A DNA stretch of 44,464 nt, taken from a bacterium TMED88 (GTDB lineage Bacteria > Myxococcota_A > UBA9160 > UBA4427). The stretch spans positions 1 through 44,464 of the forward strand of contig NHEP01000047.1 in NCBI GenBank assembly GCA_002171515.1, given 5' to 3'. The number at the start of each line of letters is the position of its first letter. Position 1 is the stretch's first letter. Shown here in pieces: positions 33,606-42,164 of this stretch. The translations under genes were made by a program, and so were the position numbers. The notes below the pieces were generated by a model. The model was not told the origin of the DNA. It did not search any database and saw only the letters and a program-made list of their open reading frames with translations.

Positions 33606-35984
33606 TTGAAGGGCCTCAGGGATCTTCGAGTCATTGAGTCGGCCACCGGCATCGCTGGACCGTATGCGGGGAAGTTGTTCGCGGACGCCGGCGCCGATGT
33701 CATCAAACTGGAAGGCCGCGACGGCGACCCGCTTCGACGACGCACCGCTTCAGGGAGTCAATTGAACGACTCAGACGGTGGCCTTTTTCGCTACCTCAAC
33801 GCGTCAAAGCGAAGCGTCTTGGATCAGATCACGGACACGCTGGACGATTCGCTCGAATCGCTCCTCTCCGGAGCGGATCTTCTCATTGAGGACGAAAACC
33901 CTGAAGCCTTCGACCGGGCCGAACTCAGAAGACGCTTTCCTCAACTTGTCATCCTCTCGGTGACCCCCTTCGGGCTCACCGGCCCCATGTCGGGTCGACC
34001 CGCCAACGACTTCACCCTCCAAGCAGAGGGCGGCTCCGTCGGCGCCCGTGCTCAACCCGGAGGCGTGCCCTACCAAGCGGGCGGGGAAATATCGGGATGG
34101 GCCGGCGGCTGCTTTGGAGCCGTCGCGGCGCTGGCCGCAGTTCGGTATGCCCGCCAAAGCGGACATGGAGAACAGATCGATTTCTCTCTCCACGCAACGA
34201 CGGCACTCATCACCAATTGTTATCTCGACATGATGTGGGGCATTCTTGGTCGCCCACCCGCCCTCGGCATGCTGCCCAACACCGAGTCCCCGTCCATCGA
34301 GCCCACCCGAGATGGATTTATTGGGTTCACGACCTACTCGGCGCAGCAAATGTCGGACTTTCTGCTGATGATCAATCGCCCGGACCTCCGGGAGTCCGGA
34401 GAATTTGATGCCATCGTGCAACGGATTGCCCGCCTGCCCGAGTGGCAAGCGATCGTGAACGCCTACACGCTGGAGCACGAAACACAGGAAATCATCGAGT
34501 TAGCGCAGATGCTTCGCGTTCCGGTGGCGCCGGTGTGCAATGGGCAAACCGTACTTGAGCAGGCCCAGCTGCAGGCCCGAGATGTTTACCACACCGACCC
34601 CGAAGGCGATTTCAAGCAGCCGGCAGCGCCCTACCGCATCGACGGCGAACGTCCGCCGCCCCCGCGCCCCGCGCCAAGGCATGGGGAACACCATGGCCAA
34701 ATCGAGCCGCGTTCCCTCAAGTCCATACCCTCAGGCGAAACTCGACAGCTTCCGCTGTCTGGAATCAAAATTCTCGATGCCACGAACTGGTGGGCGGGCC
34801 CCATCGCGACCCAAATGCTGGGCATGCTGGGCGCTGAGGTAATTCACGTCGAGTCCATTCAGCGGATCGACGGATCCCGCTCGGTCGGCGGAACTTTCGC
34901 GAATCAAAACCCCGATTGGTGGGAATGCAGTTTTATCTACGCTTCGGCCAATTCGAACAAAAGAGGCTTGACGGTCGATCTTGGAGACCCACAAGGAAAG
35001 AAGATTTTTAAAAATCTCATTTCACAGAGCGACATCGTGGTCGAGAACTTCAGCCCTCGGGTCATGGACGAATTTGGTTTCGAATGGGAAAGCATTCAGG
35101 CCATGAATCCGAAAGCCCTCTATGTCCGAATGCCCGCGTTCGGCCTCGAGGGACCCTGGCGTGAGCACGTCGGGTTTGCCGCCACCATGGAGCAAATGTC
35201 GGGCCTTTCCTGGCTGACAGGCCACGTCGAAGACCAGCCTCGGATCCAACGGGGCCCGTGTGATCCCATCGCCGGGGTGCATGCAGCCTTTGCGATGCTG
35301 GTGGCCCTGACGGAGAGGGATCAGGATCAACGCGGCCATTTCGTCGAATGCGCCATGCTTGAGGCTGCGATCAGCGTGACCGCCGAACAGGTCATCGAGT
35401 TCACCCGGCATGGTCACCTCATGGAACGGATGGGCAATCGGAGCGAGCATGCCGCCCCGCAAGGGATCTATCCCTGTCAAGGCCATGCCCCGGCAACGAC
35501 GCCTCGATGGATCGCCCTCTCCGTAGAGAGCGAAACGCATTGGCGGTCCTTCAAAGAGTGGCTGGGCTCGCCGAAGTGGGCCCAATCCATCGGAGACGAC
35601 TTGGAGAGTCGAAAACTTCGGCAGGACGACATCGATGCAGAGCTCCGCCAAGCCTTCTCCCACCTCGACCGCGATGCGTGCATCGAACAGCTGGTCGCCG
35701 CGGGCATTCCCGCAGCCGAGGTGGTCGACCCCCGAACGCTGTCGTCTCACCCCCAACTCGAGGCAAGACGCTTCCTCGAAGAGCTGGACCACCCCTTCAT
35801 TGGGCGTCAGTCGACTTTCGGTGCACCCTTCCGTTTCGAAAGCGTCTCGTCGTGGCTCCGGACGCCCGCCCCCACCCTCGGCCAGCACAACCGAGAAATT
35901 CTGAGCGAACTCGGCTACGCCCCCGAAGAGATCGACCGACTCGCGGCGGAAGGCATCATTGGAGAAAGACCGGAAGGTCTCTAG
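33606..35984 (+). CDS. Fused two-domain CaiB/BaiF (class III) CoA-transferase
   Basis: A 792-residue chain with two tandem class III CoA-transferase domains, about 1-340 and 383-780, joined by a Pro/Arg/His-rich linker (GERPPPPRPAPRHGEHHG). It would activate a carboxylic acid by taking CoA from another thioester. The second domain has the catalytic Asp553 in GPCDPIAGVHAAFAML. In the first domain the aligned position in EISGWAGGCFGAV is Ser163, so only one half may be catalytic. Domain starts LRVIESATGIAGPYAGKLFADAGADVIKLE and IKILDATNWWAGPIATQMLGMLGAEVIHVE are textbook. Start: TTG 33606 with GAGAGGA five bases upstream is preferred to ATG 33564, which lies in a hairpin loop. It follows the alcohol dehydrogenase in the rightward operon. 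Confidence 0.9.
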   Translation: MKGLRDLRVIESATGIAGPYAGKLFADAGADVIKLEGRDGDPLRRRTASGSQLNDSDGGLFRYLNASKRSVLDQITDTLDDSLESLLSGADLLIEDENPEAFDRAELRRRFPQLVILSVTPFGLTGPMSGRPANDFTLQAEGGSVGARAQPGGVPYQAGGEISGWAGGCFGAVAALAAVRYARQSGHGEQIDFSLHATTALITNCYLDMMWGILGRPPALGMLPNTESPSIEPTRDGFIGFTTYSAQQMSDFLLMINRPDLRESGEFDAIVQRIARLPEWQAIVNAYTLEHETQEIIELAQMLRVPVAPVCNGQTVLEQAQLQARDVYHTDPEGDFKQPAAPYRIDGERPPPPRPAPRHGEHHGQIEPRSLKSIPSGETRQLPLSGIKILDATNWWAGPIATQMLGMLGAEVIHVESIQRIDGSRSVGGTFANQNPDWWECSFIYASANSNKRGLTVDLGDPQGKKIFKNLISQSDIVVENFSPRVMDEFGFEWESIQAMNPKALYVRMPAFGLEGPWREHVGFAATMEQMSGLSWLTGHVEDQPRIQRGPCDPIAGVHAAFAMLVALTERDQDQRGHFVECAMLEAAISVTAEQVIEFTRHGHLMERMGNRSEHAAPQGIYPCQGHAPATTPRWIALSVESETHWRSFKEWLGSPKWAQSIGDDLESRKLRQDDIDAELRQAFSHLDRDACIEQLVAAGIPAAEVVDPRTLSSHPQLEARRFLEELDHPFIGRQSTFGAPFRFESVSSWLRTPAPTLGQHNREILSELGYAPEEIDRLAAEGIIGERPEGL

Positions 35985-36043
35985 CGGCGCGGCAGGTAGG
36001 CCGGAAAGAGGCCCACGGGGTAGACGATCGCTACACTGACCCG

Positions 36044-37180
36044 ATGAATCCGGTCGACCGCATTGCAGAAAAAGCCCGCCAATACTCCGACGAGATCGAA
36101 AAAAGCAGACACCTCCACCCCGAGGTCGTCCGCATATTGGTCGACACAGGGGTCCTCCGGAGCCTCGTCGCTCAAACCTACGGGGGATCGGAGCAACCGA
36201 TCCTCGAAGTGCTGAAGGTGATCGAAGGCGTCAGCCAAGCAGACGGTTCAACGGGCTGGTGCACCATGATCGCAAGCACCACAGGGCTCACTTCCCATAG
36301 CCTTCGGGCCGACTGGGCGCAGACCATTTACGGCGACCCCGCGGCGTGTACGGGGGGCTTTGGGATGCCCATTGGAACAGCTCAGATCGTTGAGGACGGG
36401 CTCGAAGTCACGGGCCGTTGGGCATGGGGATCCGGAACAGATCACTGCAGCTGGATCGGGGGCGGAGTTCATGTCGTCGATGCCGATGGTGAAAGAGCGA
36501 CAACCGCCGATGGCGCCTCAGCCCCTTTTGTTTTTTTCGACCTCGACGATGTAGAACTCCTCGATACCTGGCACGTCTCCGGTCTCAAGGGCACAGCTTC
36601 AACCGACTATGCCGTCCACCGCGCGTTTGTGCCGGAGGGCCGATGGGCCCAGCTGATCGGCGGTCGACCGGTTGTCGACTCCGCTGCCTCAAGGTTTCCA
36701 TTTTTTGGAGCACTCGCCGCGGGAGTCGCCTCGGTCACTTTGGGGCTGGCCGAGCGGGCCGTTGAGGAACTCATTTTACTGGGCGAGAAAAAATCAGCGG
36801 GCTCATCAAAAGCCCTGGCCGAGCGCGCGCCGGTTCAGGCCGACCTCGCCCGGGCCACAGCGAACATCGGTCAAGCGCGAAGCTTCTTGCACGAGAAGGT
36901 CGAAGAGGCTTGGTCAATGGCCGTTGCAGGAAGTCCGCCGACCGACGAATGTCGCGCGGCCCTCAGACTCGCAGCGACCTCCGCGGGGTGGCGAGCCGTC
37001 GAAGCTGTTGACCTTTGCTATCACGCGGGCGGGGGAAGCGCGGTCTATGAGACCAGCCCCCTGCAACGGGTCTTCCGAGACGCTCACGTGGCCTGTGCCC
37101 ACGGAATGATCGCCTCCCGAACCCTTGAGCCCCTGGGACGACTCGGATTTGGTCTGCCCACTTCGACCGTTCAATTCTAA
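36044..37180 (+). CDS. HsaA-like flavoprotein of the acyl-CoA dehydrogenase superfamily
   Basis: A 378-residue protein related to group D flavin monooxygenases such as HsaA, the oxygenase that hydroxylates the seco-steroid ring A phenol. The segments EKSRHLHPEVVRILVDTGVLRSLVAQTYGGSE, SQADGSTGWCTM, EVTGRWAWGSGTDHCSWIGGGV and DTWHVSGLKGTASTDYAVHRAFVPE parallel HsaA (which has a SSGCDHASW and GLRGTGSN at these places), and the C-terminal helix ends GLPTSTVQF. The acyl-CoA dehydrogenase catalytic Glu is not seen, favouring a hydroxylase or an atypical dehydrogenase. ATG 36044 has no ribosome site, but TACACT ends six bases before it, compatible with a leaderless transcript. No flavin reductase partner is adjacent unless the nitroreductase gene at 38050 serves. 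HsaA identity is not claimed. Confidence 0.75.
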   Translation: MNPVDRIAEKARQYSDEIEKSRHLHPEVVRILVDTGVLRSLVAQTYGGSEQPILEVLKVIEGVSQADGSTGWCTMIASTTGLTSHSLRADWAQTIYGDPAACTGGFGMPIGTAQIVEDGLEVTGRWAWGSGTDHCSWIGGGVHVVDADGERATTADGASAPFVFFDLDDVELLDTWHVSGLKGTASTDYAVHRAFVPEGRWAQLIGGRPVVDSAASRFPFFGALAAGVASVTLGLAERAVEELILLGEKKSAGSSKALAERAPVQADLARATANIGQARSFLHEKVEEAWSMAVAGSPPTDECRAALRLAATSAGWRAVEAVDLCYHAGGGSAVYETSPLQRVFRDAHVACAHGMIASRTLEPLGRLGFGLPTSTVQF

Positions 37181-37212
37181 GAGCCTTTCCCGCAGCCGGA
37201 GAAGCCCCAACG

Positions 37213-38022
37213 ATGATTCAGGAATCCATTGACGCCGAAGATTTTGAAGCGCTTCGCATCGAATACGTCGACGACGTTCTCCGAATCACAATCGATCATC
37301 CCCAGAGCGAACTCAACGCCGTCGACGATCAACTCCACAGCGAGTTCTCTCGCCTCTTTGCCGCGCTCAAAACTGAAGAACGAGCGCGCGCCATCCTCCT
37401 CACCGGATCCGGCCGAGCCTTCAGTGCCGGAGGCGACTTCGATTGGTTTCCCCAACTCGACGATCTCGAAAAACTGGAGAGACTTCGCCGCGACGCCAAG
37501 GGGCTCATCTGGGATCTGTTGGATATTCCCGCACCGGTCGTCGCCGCGGTCAACGGCCCAGCCATCGGGCTCGGCGCGTCGATCGCCCTGCTCTGCGACA
37601 CGATCTTCATGTCGGACGATGCCACCCTAGCGGACCCCCACGTGCGTGTCGGAATCGTCGCGGGCGATGGCGGTGCAGCCATTTGGCCCCTCGCAGTCGG
37701 GCCCGCCCGAGCCAAGGAATACCTCATGACCGGAGACCCTCTGACCGCCACTGAGGCGGAACGCCTGGGCTTGGTCAACCACGTGGTCCCACCGGAGGAA
37801 CTTTCCGAACGGTCGCTGGCCTTTGCCCGCCGACTCGCGGCAGGCTCGCCTTTGGCGATCCAATACACCAAGCAGTCCGTCAACAAGGTGGTTAAGGATG
37901 CGCTGAATATCGCATTCGATACGTCCACAGCCCTCGAAATCGTGACCTTTCAAAGTGAAGATCACAAAGAAGCACTGTCCGCGATTCGCGAAAAGCGAAA
38001 ACCTGTTTTTCGCGGTCGTTGA
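37213..38022 (+). CDS. Enoyl-CoA hydratase/isomerase family protein
   Basis: A 269-residue crotonase-fold protein. Oxyanion segments FSAGGDFDWFP and NGPAIGLGASIALLCD are present, with a RKPVFRGR C-terminus. Both classical catalytic glutamates are missing: the first position is Ser in ASIALLCD, and the second falls at His in LADPHVRVG. An Asp occurs in VAGDGGAAIWP. An isomerase, or a hydratase acting through other residues, is likely. ATG 37213 has GGAGAAG ahead and lies 32 bases after the HsaA-like gene, so both are in the rightward catabolic operon. Confidence 0.88.
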   Translation: MIQESIDAEDFEALRIEYVDDVLRITIDHPQSELNAVDDQLHSEFSRLFAALKTEERARAILLTGSGRAFSAGGDFDWFPQLDDLEKLERLRRDAKGLIWDLLDIPAPVVAAVNGPAIGLGASIALLCDTIFMSDDATLADPHVRVGIVAGDGGAAIWPLAVGPARAKEYLMTGDPLTATEAERLGLVNHVVPPEELSERSLAFARRLAAGSPLAIQYTKQSVNKVVKDALNIAFDTSTALEIVTFQSEDHKEALSAIREKRKPVFRGR

Positions 38023-38049
38023 ACCGATTCAGCAAGGAGAAAGCCCACT

Positions 38050-38721
38050 ATGGCTGAGGTTGGCCTCTACGAAGCGATGAGCACACTGCGGGCGGTACGA
38101 CGCCTGCGACCGGATCCGATTCCCCGAGCGGTCCTGCATCGAGTCCTTGAAGCCGCTACCTGGGCACCGACCGGAGGCAATACCCAGCCTTGGCGCGTTG
38201 TGGTGGTAGAAGAGTCCTCCACGATGGCCGCACTCGGCGACCTCTACCGCACCGCCTGGTACGCCTACGCGAGCCATCACAAAAAGCTCGTCGCCCAAGC
38301 TCCCGAAGCGGTGCAAAGAAGCACCGAAAAAATGCTGGGTGCGGGCAATCACCTCGCAGACCATTTCGATCATACGCCGGCCCTCCTGATTTTTTGCTTC
38401 AACCCCAACAACATGGCGATCACCGATCGCGATCAGCCTCGCGTTTCAGTGGTCGGGGGCGCATCGATTTACACGGCTGTCGAAAACACCCTTCTCGCCT
38501 GTCGCGCCGAGGGCCTCGGCTGCGTGCTGACCACCCTCCTTTGCCAACATGAAACCGAGGTCCGATCGCTTCTCTCGATCCCCGAGGACTGGGGAACCGC
38601 CGCGGCCGTCCCGATCGGCTATCCGCTGTTGGGCGGCCATGGCCCCATTACGCGACGGCCGATCGAAAAATTGGGCTTTCAAGACCGTTGGGGAGAGCCC
38701 ATCCAATTTCCGAACGAGTAG
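38050..38721 (+). CDS. Nitroreductase-family FMN oxidoreductase
   Basis: A 223-residue nitroreductase-fold flavoprotein. The N-terminal LRAVRRLRPDPIPRAVLHRVLEAATWAPTGGNTQPWRVVVV is the FMN-binding hallmark (Arg-rich start, then APTGGNTQPW). The middle helix AVENTLLACRAEGLGCVLTTL and the end PIGYPLLGGHGPITRRPIEKLG are also typical. The family reduces nitro groups, quinones or enones, or dehalogenates with NAD(P)H. In this operon it may reduce an enone or supply reduced flavin to the HsaA-like protein. ATG 38050 has AAGGAGAA ahead, 27 bases after the crotonase gene. Confidence 0.88.
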   Translation: MAEVGLYEAMSTLRAVRRLRPDPIPRAVLHRVLEAATWAPTGGNTQPWRVVVVEESSTMAALGDLYRTAWYAYASHHKKLVAQAPEAVQRSTEKMLGAGNHLADHFDHTPALLIFCFNPNNMAITDRDQPRVSVVGGASIYTAVENTLLACRAEGLGCVLTTLLCQHETEVRSLLSIPEDWGTAAAVPIGYPLLGGHGPITRRPIEKLGFQDRWGEPIQFPNE

Positions 38722-38765
38722 GCGGGGATCCAGCTGACTGACTGAAACACGCAACGGGGTGCACT

Positions 38766-39950
38766 GTGTATTTCGCCGAAGAGCCCGAACACATCCAACT
38801 GCTTCGAGAAATGCTCAAGCGTTTTGTCGCGGAGCAGATGCCTCCGGACCAGGTCCGCCAATGGGACCGCGAGCACACCTTTCCGCGTGACGTTTTTTCT
38901 CGGCTCGCCAGCCTTGGGGTGTGTGGCCTCACCATCGATCAAAAGTTTGGAGGCCAAGGCCGCGATCTCGTGGCCGCAGTGGCGGTCATTGAAGAGCTCT
39001 GTCGGGGCGGCGCAGCCTTGGCCGGCCCCTTCATCCATGCCGCCTTTTACGGCGGAATTAATATTTCAGAAAACGGCAGCGAGCGACAAAAGGCCGATCT
39101 TCTCCCCGCCCTGGCCCGAGGTGAAATGCTCTTCGCCTATGGTCTTTCCGAGCCGGAGGTGGGTGGCGACCTCGCGAGTGTTTCCACGCATGCGGAACGC
39201 TCGCCGGACGGACAGAGCGTGCGGATTAACGGATTCAAGCGCTGGTGCACCGGGGCCGATTGGGCGGATTACATCTATTGTCTGGTTCGCAGCGGACCCG
39301 AGGAAGCAAAATATCGAAACCTCTCCTTCGTCCTGATTGACCCCAAATCCGCCGGCATCCGAATCCACCCGATCGAGCATTCCAATCTTCGGTACACCCT
39401 TTCCTGCGACGTCATTTTTGAGGACGTAGAAGTCCCGATCGACCAAGTGGTGGGAGGGGAATCAGGCTGGAATCAAGGGTGGTCCATGCTGGCCGGTCGC
39501 GCTTTGGACGTGGAAAAAATCGAAATCACGGCCGTGACATTCGGGATCGCCCAAGCAGCGGTCGAAGAGGCCTGGCGCTATGCCGGTGAGAGACGTCAAT
39601 TTGGAAAAGCCATTGGCTCGCACCAAGCAGTCCGACACGATCTCGCCGAGGCGCGCACCCGGCTCGAAGCCTGCCGACTGATGCTGTACCGCGCCGCATG
39701 GTTGGCGCAGCAAGAGCAGCCATGCTCTGTCGAAACCTCTATGGCGAAATTATTCGTCGCCGATACCGCGGTGGAAATCGGCCTGGTTTGCCAACGTGTT
39801 CTGGGGGCGTATGGGCTTGCGGAAGGTCACGATATGGAACGCCATGTCCGCGACCTGATCGGTATGCCCATCGTGGGCGGTTCATCCAACATGCAAAAAA
39901 ACAACATCGCGAACCGACTGGGATTACCCACCGAATCCGAAAAACGTTGA
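38766..39950 (+). CDS. Acyl-CoA dehydrogenase family protein
   Basis: A 394-residue acyl-CoA dehydrogenase. It has the N-terminal helical domain (LASLGVCGLTIDQKFGGQGRDLVAAVAVIEEL), the FAD strand region (FAYGLSEPEVGGDLASVSTHAERS, INGFKRWCTGADWADYIYCLVR) and the C-terminal helices (YAGERRQFGKAIGSHQAVRHDLAEART, CQRVLGAYGLAEGHDMERHVRD). The usual catalytic Glu of the YEGTSE block is replaced: the aligned segment is PIVGGSSNMQKNN. A base from another helix, or a non-dehydrogenating role, is therefore possible. Start GTG 38766 follows a weak GGGGTG site; this is the last gene of the rightward operon, 44 bases after the nitroreductase gene. Confidence 0.88.
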   Translation: MYFAEEPEHIQLLREMLKRFVAEQMPPDQVRQWDREHTFPRDVFSRLASLGVCGLTIDQKFGGQGRDLVAAVAVIEELCRGGAALAGPFIHAAFYGGINISENGSERQKADLLPALARGEMLFAYGLSEPEVGGDLASVSTHAERSPDGQSVRINGFKRWCTGADWADYIYCLVRSGPEEAKYRNLSFVLIDPKSAGIRIHPIEHSNLRYTLSCDVIFEDVEVPIDQVVGGESGWNQGWSMLAGRALDVEKIEITAVTFGIAQAAVEEAWRYAGERRQFGKAIGSHQAVRHDLAEARTRLEACRLMLYRAAWLAQQEQPCSVETSMAKLFVADTAVEIGLVCQRVLGAYGLAEGHDMERHVRDLIGMPIVGGSSNMQKNNIANRLGLPTESEKR

Positions 39951-40010
39951 AGCGGAGCCGGCCTTCATTGGCCACGATGGTCAAAGCCTCGTTGCGCCTA
40001 GCCTTCCCCC

Positions 40011-40982
40011 CTAAACGGTGGGCTGGGGGACAATCAGAATATTCTGTGAAAGCCGAGCTTCCTCGGCCCAACGCGCCTTATAACTCGACTGCCCACCGAG
40101 GTCGTACGTCTGGATGCCAGACTCAGCAAGCCAATCCAACATCTCAAGCTGCATTATGTGACCGACACCGATCGAACGAAGCGTTTCGTCAAAGCTGAAC
40201 TGAAGCCCTCGGAAGTGAGAACCCACAACCCCTCCATGGAGATAACCCACGAGTTGGCTTCCCTGCTCAGCCAGGATCATCCGAAGCGCTCCGGACGCTT
40301 GTAGCCGAGGCAGGAGACCGGCGTAGAAGCTGCGCATCGGCTCTTGGTCGGCCCCCTCCCCCGCGCGACCCTTCCAGCTTCGAGATTCAACATCCATTAG
40401 GCCCTGATAGAGCCATTCGAAATCTGACGAGGAAGTGGGGGCGAATCGACGAAAAGTCAGCCCGGCTCGCTCGCCACGACGCACGGCACTCCGAAGATTT
40501 CTCCGAAAAGAAACGCTTCGCCGAGCCAACCAGGCGTCGAGCCCCCCCTCCAAAGAAGCCACATAGCGGGTCGTTGGCTCGAGGCGCTTGAAGGCAGCTT
40601 TTCCCTGAAAGAGCTCCATGAATCGGCCCAAGGCGTCGCCATGAGATGGCGCGCCCAACAAAAGAACGGGCCGCGGTCGATGATTGAGCGCTTCGACGAG
40701 GAGTACATCCGCCCCAGAACCGATCAAGGGCGATGCGAAACCCCACATATTCTCCAGAGGCTCGAGCAGGCCTCTGGAATTCGGTCGTCTGGATTCCGCG
40801 AGGACGACGCAGGAGGTCTCCGATCGCAGCCAATACAGGGAACGCCCAGACTCGAACGCGTCGTGAAAAGCCAGGGACCAGGCCGAACGACTGCAAAAAG
40901 GGTCGGCCGCTTCATCGGCAGCCGCTCGCTTGTCCCATTCCGGCGCAAATCGTTCTAGCTCTTGGCGGGTGATCGGATCCAT
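40011..40982 (-). CDS. GNAT-family acyltransferase, FemAB/CelD-like
   Basis: A 323-residue protein with the BioF2-like/CelD-like GNAT layout (Acetyltransf_6): an N-terminal half with DPFCSRSAWSLAFHDAFESGRSLYWLR, a basic middle segment ARRSVSFRRNLRSAVRRGERAGLTFRRF, and a C-terminal half with RMILAEQGSQLVGYLHGGVVGSHFRGLQFSFDETLRSIGVGHIMQLEMLDWLAESGIQTYDLGGQSSYKARWA. FemAB-type relatives transfer amino acids or acyl groups to lipids, peptides or polysaccharide. The substrate is unknown. It stands alone on the minus strand, divergent from the operon that encodes the NTAQ1 homologue, and convergent with the acyl-CoA dehydrogenase gene. A role with that operon is possible but unsupported. Confidence 0.75.
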   Translation of the reverse strand: MDPITRQELERFAPEWDKRAAADEAADPFCSRSAWSLAFHDAFESGRSLYWLRSETSCVVLAESRRPNSRGLLEPLENMWGFASPLIGSGADVLLVEALNHRPRPVLLLGAPSHGDALGRFMELFQGKAAFKRLEPTTRYVASLEGGLDAWLARRSVSFRRNLRSAVRRGERAGLTFRRFAPTSSSDFEWLYQGLMDVESRSWKGRAGEGADQEPMRSFYAGLLPRLQASGALRMILAEQGSQLVGYLHGGVVGSHFRGLQFSFDETLRSIGVGHIMQLEMLDWLAESGIQTYDLGGQSSYKARWAEEARLSQNILIVPQPTV

Positions 40983-41046
40983 CGAACTCAGTGTCGCGCA
41001 ATCCGGGACACAAGGCCGCTCTCCGTCTAACTCAGAGCGCGCACGC

Positions 41047-41052
41047 TATGAT
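41047..41052 (+). promoter_or_regulatory. Candidate -10 box upstream of the ketopantoate reductase-like gene
   Basis: TATGAT matches five of six bases of the sigma70 -10 consensus and lies 60 bases before the ATG at 41112. No good -35 hexamer is found at 16-18 bases upstream, so the call is weak. Confidence 0.3.
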
Positions 41053-41111
41053 CTCCGGGCGAATCTGCCCATCACATTTTCCCGCCTCGGCCCATTGCAT
41101 ACACGCTCTTC

Positions 41112-42164
41112 ATGAACAGCGTCCACAAAGAGAAGCCATCGAGCCAAAAACGCACCACCGTGGTCGGTGGCGGCGCCGTAGGGCTCAATGTGGCCTCCCG
41201 GCTGGCCATCAGCGGCCAGCACGTCAGTCTATTCACCCGGCGTCCTGAGGCGGCCAAGGCGTTCGAATCACAGGGCTTGCGTCTGGTGGATCCCGCCCGC
41301 AATCAAGAATGCTCGGCACGCCTGCTCGTCGACCGAAAGCTCGAAGATTCCGTAAAAGCCGGAACGAATCGATGGCTGATCTGCCTCCGGACCGGGGAGA
41401 CTGATGCCATCGCTCGAAGAATTCACACCCTCATGCCAAATGCCCAAGTCGCTTCGTTGCAAAACGACGTGATCAATGAGGAAATTCTTGGCCGATATTT
41501 TTCCCAAGTGGTCGGCATCGTGCTCCGCCAGACCTGCACACTCCGAGACGTCAACACCGTTCTCGCGATGGGAAAAGGCCGCGTGATCCTGGGAGACTAT
41601 CCCGCCGGATGGGGAGCCCTCTCGGCTGACTGGGCGGATGACTTTGAAGAGGCCGGTTTCGAGGTTGGCCGTTCCCATGACATCCTCTCGGACAAATGGC
41701 TCAAGCTCGTCTACAACTGCCTCAGCGCGGTCAATGCATTGATTCAAAAAGAGGATCACGTCAAACCCGAGTTTGTCGAAATTAAGGTTCGCCTGCTCGA
41801 GGAAGCTCAAGCCGCCCTGGCTGCCGCGAACATCGCTCACAGTTCCTGTGACGGCCGAGACCGAACCATTCACGCCGAAATCGAGAACCTCCGGCGCGCC
41901 TTCATTGATGGAACGAGCCGACGCGACCTCCCCTTATACAACGCGTGTTGGGCGGCGCTTCAAGACCCTGCTCGCCCTCTCGAAGCCGACCTCTACCATG
42001 AGCGAATCCTCTCCTTGGCTAAACGCCACGGTCTTTCGGCGCCCAGCCATCGCGTCATTTTCGCTGCGGTTTCCAAAGCGTGGACCGAAAGAACAGGGCC
42101 CGAAAAACTGAGAGCCGTAGCGGTCCTGAAAGCGATCGATTCAAATCCTTTCCAAGCCTCATGA
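41112..42164 (+). CDS. Ketopantoate reductase (ApbA/PanE)-family protein
   Basis: A 350-residue NAD(P)-dependent reductase of the ApbA/PanE family. The Rossmann motif is GGGAVG (19-24), followed by VSLFTRRPEAAKAF. LQNDVINEEIL is at 116-126, where most members have LQNG. The catalytic pair is Lys198 and Asn202 (WLKLVYNCLSAVNAL), and the C-terminal helices contain ADLYHERILSLAKRHGLSAPSH. The family reduces 2-oxo acids such as ketopantoate; the divergent LQND block and the neighbours suggest a different substrate. ATG 41112. It overlaps the next gene, the NTAQ1 homologue, by 4 bases (ATGA), so the two are translationally coupled. Confidence 0.85.
   Translation: MNSVHKEKPSSQKRTTVVGGGAVGLNVASRLAISGQHVSLFTRRPEAAKAFESQGLRLVDPARNQECSARLLVDRKLEDSVKAGTNRWLICLRTGETDAIARRIHTLMPNAQVASLQNDVINEEILGRYFSQVVGIVLRQTCTLRDVNTVLAMGKGRVILGDYPAGWGALSADWADDFEEAGFEVGRSHDILSDKWLKLVYNCLSAVNALIQKEDHVKPEFVEIKVRLLEEAQAALAAANIAHSSCDGRDRTIHAEIENLRRAFIDGTSRRDLPLYNACWAALQDPARPLEADLYHERILSLAKRHGLSAPSHRVIFAAVSKAWTERTGPEKLRAVAVLKAIDSNPFQAS

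Noticed and set aside
35022-35888. 288-residue open frame antisense to the CoA-transferase
   Set aside because: It is a codon shadow with no recognisable domain.
35507-36043. Open frame upstream of the HsaA-like gene
   Set aside because: It is an out-of-frame shadow of the CoA-transferase; family similarity starts at ATG 36044.
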